DNA of 64,000 nucleotides from an uncultured bacterium (lineage in GTDB: Bacteria; Cyanobacteriota; Vampirovibrionia; Gastranaerophilales; Gastranaerophilaceae): contig CADAYE010000003.1 of NCBI GenBank assembly GCA_902792085.1, positions 1-64,000 of the forward strand. The letters are read 5' to 3'. Under the pieces are notes generated by a model, which was not told the origin of the DNA, made no database searches, and worked only from the letters and a program-made list of their open reading frames with translations. The first letter of the stretch is position 1. Each line of letters opens with the position of its first letter. Below, piece after piece: positions 61,715 to 64,000 of this stretch. The position numbers were made by a program, and so were the translations under genes.

Positions 61715-61762
61715 ATGACCTATTATTCCATATAATAAAAAATGTATATGACCTATTTGTCC
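61713..61762. promoter_or_regulatory. Direct-repeat operator candidate between XRE and small protein genes
   Basis: ATATGACCTATT-N2-TCC occurs at 61713-61729 and 61746-61762, 33 bp apart (about three helical turns) on the same face of DNA. Confidence 0.55.
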
Positions 61763-61777
61763 AGAAAGGAATATTAA

Positions 61778-62017
61778 ATGTTTGAAGATTTTCTTATATT
61801 TGTTAAAAAATCTCAAAATGCTTTGAATTTGTTACTCATTTTTCTATACGAATATATAAATGAAGATTTATCTGCTTATTGCGTAAATTCTGAAAAACAA
61901 AAATTGAACGACTTAATTTCTATTCTTTATGTTATCAATTTAGTATCTGAGGACTTATTAAAAAAACGAAATGAATATTATAAGTTAATGATTTCAACAA
62001 CATATACTAATGGTTAA
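61778..62017 (+). CDS. Small helical hypothetical protein
   Basis: This 79-residue protein has AAAGGA 7 nt upstream. A hydrophobic first half (FLIFVKKSQNALNLLLIFLY) is followed by EYINEDLSAY, and an acidic/Lys helix ends it. It resembles 29302 in size and place beside an XRE gene. Its end overlaps the convergent ABC transporter by 11 bp. Confidence 0.55.
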   Translation: MFEDFLIFVKKSQNALNLLLIFLYEYINEDLSAYCVNSEKQKLNDLISILYVINLVSEDLLKKRNEYYKLMISTTYTNG

Positions 62018-63788
62018 ATTGCATTTCATAAAGTCTTTTGTATTCGCCGTTTGGAATATTCATCAGTTCTTCGTGTGTGCCAAGTTCTGTTAAATTTCCG
62101 TGGTTTATCACTGCTATACGATCCGCATTTTGAATGGTAGTCAATCTGTGCGCTATTACAAATACCGTTCTGTCTTTCATAAGATTTTCTATTGCCTGCT
62201 GAACAATATATTCTGACTGATTGTCAAGGGCAGATGTTGCTTCATCAAGCACCAAAATCGGAGCATTTTTCAAAAATGCTCTTGCTATACCGATTCTTTG
62301 TTTTTGACCGCCTGAAAGTAACATCCCTCTTTCGCCGATTTGGGTATCTAAACCTTTTTCAAGTGAGTTTACAAATTCCTCCAAATAAGACTCTTTTACT
62401 GCCTTTAATACCTGTTCTTCGCTTGCATTAAGGTCCCCGAGTAAAATATTGTCTTTTATTGTACCTTCAAATAAGAAGTTGTCCTGAAAAACAACTGCAA
62501 TATTTTGTCTTAACGAATCAACTTTTATATCATTAACAGAGATTCCGTCAAAAGTTAAATCTCCGTTTTTTACATTATAAAATCTTGGCAATAGGTTTAC
62601 GATTGTCGATTTTCCCCCGCCTGAATTACCGACAAATGCAATAGTTTCCCCTTTTTTGACTTCCAATGATATGCCGTTTAAGACACGCTTTCCCTTAACA
62701 TAAGAAAATTTTATATCCTTAAATTCAATTTTGTCTTTAAAATCAGGAAAATCAATAGCACCCTCTTTATCTTTAATTGCAGGAGTTTTTTCAAGTTTTG
62801 AAACAACTCTTTCCATTGCACAAAGACAAGTTGACATATTTTTTGCGTTATTGCCTAAACCCTTAATCGGAGTATAAAGCATAATTAAAGCAGTTATGAA
62901 TGAAACAAACTGCCCTGCGCTTAGTTGCCCTCTTACAATAAAATAACTACCTAAACCTATAACAAGCGCAATACCGACCGATACTATAATATGCATTAAT
63001 GGTGAAAGCCAGCTGACATGCTGGGTTATCTTCATTCTAAGCCCAAAAACTACATTTATCAATTTTTTAAACTGTGATTCTTTTAATTCATACAAATTAT
63101 AGCCTGATATTACCTTATTACCGGAAAATGCTTCGTTATAGGTAGTTAAAACTTTAGCATTTTCACCCTCAGATTTATTATATATATCTTTTATCGTTGA
63201 TTTTATTTTCATAAGTGGAACCATTGCACAAGACAAAACTATAACCGCAATTATTGCAAGTTGCCAAGAGTTATAGAATAAAACCCCGATCAATGATACG
63301 GATGAAAAAAATCTTGAAATAACTGTTTTAAGGTTCGAAAGCAACCCTGCACAGGATTTTTCAGCATCATTATTATATGCTTTTAAAATTTTTCCGGATG
63401 TTTGTTTTTCAAAAAATCCCGGAGCCTGACGCATAAGTTTTGTATAAAGTGAAATTTTTAAGTCATTAGTAACTTTTCCGCCGACCCAATCGTTCATATA
63501 TGTCGCAAGATAATTTAAGCCACCCTGAAAAGATGTAAACAAAACTATCAAAATAGGCAGATACCAAGTTGATTGCATTTGTTTTTCCATCATTACAATA
63601 TCCATATACGGCTTTAACGATAAAGCAATAACTGCATCTAACGCACCTATCGGAATTGCAAGCCCCAATGCAAGCAAAGCCCTTTTTACATACGGTTTGA
63701 AGTAAGGTAAAATAACCGCTAATGAATGGTAATTTTCATTATCTTTGTATTTTTCATTTATTCTATTCTTTATTATATCAAATAACAT
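62007..63788 (-). CDS. MsbA-like ABC exporter (membrane domain plus ATPase)
   Basis: This protein has 593 residues from ATG 63788. Six membrane helices (about 35-310) are fused to one ATPase with Walker A GNSGGGKST at 387-395, Q-loop VFQDNFLFEG, signature LSGGQKQR, Walker B ILVLDEATSALD and the H-loop AHRLTT. The half-transporter works as a dimer; lipid A-core flipping is the likely role in this LPS-containing cell, but other lipid or drug export is possible. A TTG at 63803 would overlap the upstream gene. Confidence 0.88.
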   Translation of the reverse strand: MLFDIIKNRINEKYKDNENYHSLAVILPYFKPYVKRALLALGLAIPIGALDAVIALSLKPYMDIVMMEKQMQSTWYLPILIVLFTSFQGGLNYLATYMNDWVGGKVTNDLKISLYTKLMRQAPGFFEKQTSGKILKAYNNDAEKSCAGLLSNLKTVISRFFSSVSLIGVLFYNSWQLAIIAVIVLSCAMVPLMKIKSTIKDIYNKSEGENAKVLTTYNEAFSGNKVISGYNLYELKESQFKKLINVVFGLRMKITQHVSWLSPLMHIIVSVGIALVIGLGSYFIVRGQLSAGQFVSFITALIMLYTPIKGLGNNAKNMSTCLCAMERVVSKLEKTPAIKDKEGAIDFPDFKDKIEFKDIKFSYVKGKRVLNGISLEVKKGETIAFVGNSGGGKSTIVNLLPRFYNVKNGDLTFDGISVNDIKVDSLRQNIAVVFQDNFLFEGTIKDNILLGDLNASEEQVLKAVKESYLEEFVNSLEKGLDTQIGERGMLLSGGQKQRIGIARAFLKNAPILVLDEATSALDNQSEYIVQQAIENLMKDRTVFVIAHRLTTIQNADRIAVINHGNLTELGTHEELMNIPNGEYKRLYEMQFNH

Positions 63789-63795
63789 TCCAATT

Positions 63796-64000
63796 TTATC
63801 CAAACTTACTTTTTAAAAACTTTGTGCAAGGTTTTTCTACCAAATTATAGGTTATATACCCTGCAATCAAAATTGCACAAATTATTATTACTATTGTACT
63901 ATAAGGATGAATTTTTACAAACCCGGGGTGAGTTTTCCATAATGCGTTAACTAATATTTTTCCAACGACAGAATGTATAACATAAATTGAATATTGGTAT
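63796..64000 (-). CDS. Acyltransferase family 3, C-terminal end (partial)
   Basis: This minus-strand frame enters from the right edge and stops at 63796-63798. Its 67 residues read YQYSIYVIHSVVGKILVNAL, then a last hydrophobic helix (STIVIIICAILIAGYITYNL) and VEKPCTKFLKSKFG. The final helix followed by YNLVEKPC is the usual end of OafA/YrhL-type membrane acyltransferases, which decorate surface sugars. It lies 7 bp before the ABC exporter start, so both are probably cotranscribed. Confidence 0.7.
   Translation of the reverse strand, partial: YQYSIYVIHSVVGKILVNALWKTHPGFVKIHPYSTIVIIICAILIAGYITYNLVEKPCTKFLKSKFG

Overview
The window is AT-rich, gene-dense bacterial chromosome with no transposase, integrase, phage module or CRISPR array. 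The envelope genes point to a diderm with LPS-type lipids: KdsC, an LptF/LptG permease, an MsbA-like exporter, UppP and a TonB-like protein. They sit beside MinCDE, CdaA, RqcH, QueD and a Hik/Rpa-like two-component pair. Many lineage-specific proteins begin with an Asn/Ser/Gln-rich leader ending in an F-x-G/S tag. My best guess is a non-photosynthetic relative of the Cyanobacteria (Gastranaerophilales/Melainabacteria), inferred from gene style only.

Layout. 1-6 kb: tRNA-Asn, a Bax-inhibitor-like membrane protein, an M49-like metalloprotease, then the minus-strand run response regulator, histidine kinase, tadA. 6-9 kb: a repeat-rich spacer, a coupled pair of lineage-specific membrane proteins, and rpsU. 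9-13.7 kb: tsaD, small unknowns, leuC, and a divergent HAD/XRE locus with a tandem operator. 13.7-21 kb: a minus-strand operon of two paralogous membrane proteins and a GH13 enzyme, then uppP, queD, kdsC. 21-31 kb: glycosyltransferase, LptF/G permease, pgi, lysA, cdaA, yitT, an XRE/small-protein locus and a HExxH protein. 31-37 kb: ndk, two TPR proteins, a metallophosphoesterase, an MBL-fold hydrolase and small unknowns. 37-43.7 kb: minCDE, a second HExxH protein, a LuxR-type regulator, a secreted protein and aspS. 43.8-52 kb: rqcH, rsmE, a CCA-adding-type enzyme, TPR, two secreted paralogues, a lipoate ligase-like protein and a tRNA(CAT) behind a tandem repeat. 52-64 kb: LysM/transglycosylase-like protein, CheR-like protein, ahcY, ruvC, mtnA, TonB-like protein, a second pair of large membrane proteins, another XRE/small-protein locus, an ABC exporter and the 3' end of an acyltransferase.

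Cross-cutting signals are the most interesting part. (1) A short N-terminal F-x-G/S tag occurs on otherwise unrelated proteins: membrane proteins, a GH13 enzyme and a CheR-like protein. (2) At least eight genes have a TATAAT-like box 6-7 nt before the start codon and no Shine-Dalgarno sequence, which suggests leaderless mRNAs. (3) Small palindromic elements are inserted in frame in tsaD, rqcH (twice) and rsmE, and between a ribosome-binding site and lysA. (4) Two HExxH genes share an exact 17-bp upstream element at an identical distance from the ATG. (5) Three XRE regulators each sit beside a dyad or direct-repeat operator candidate.
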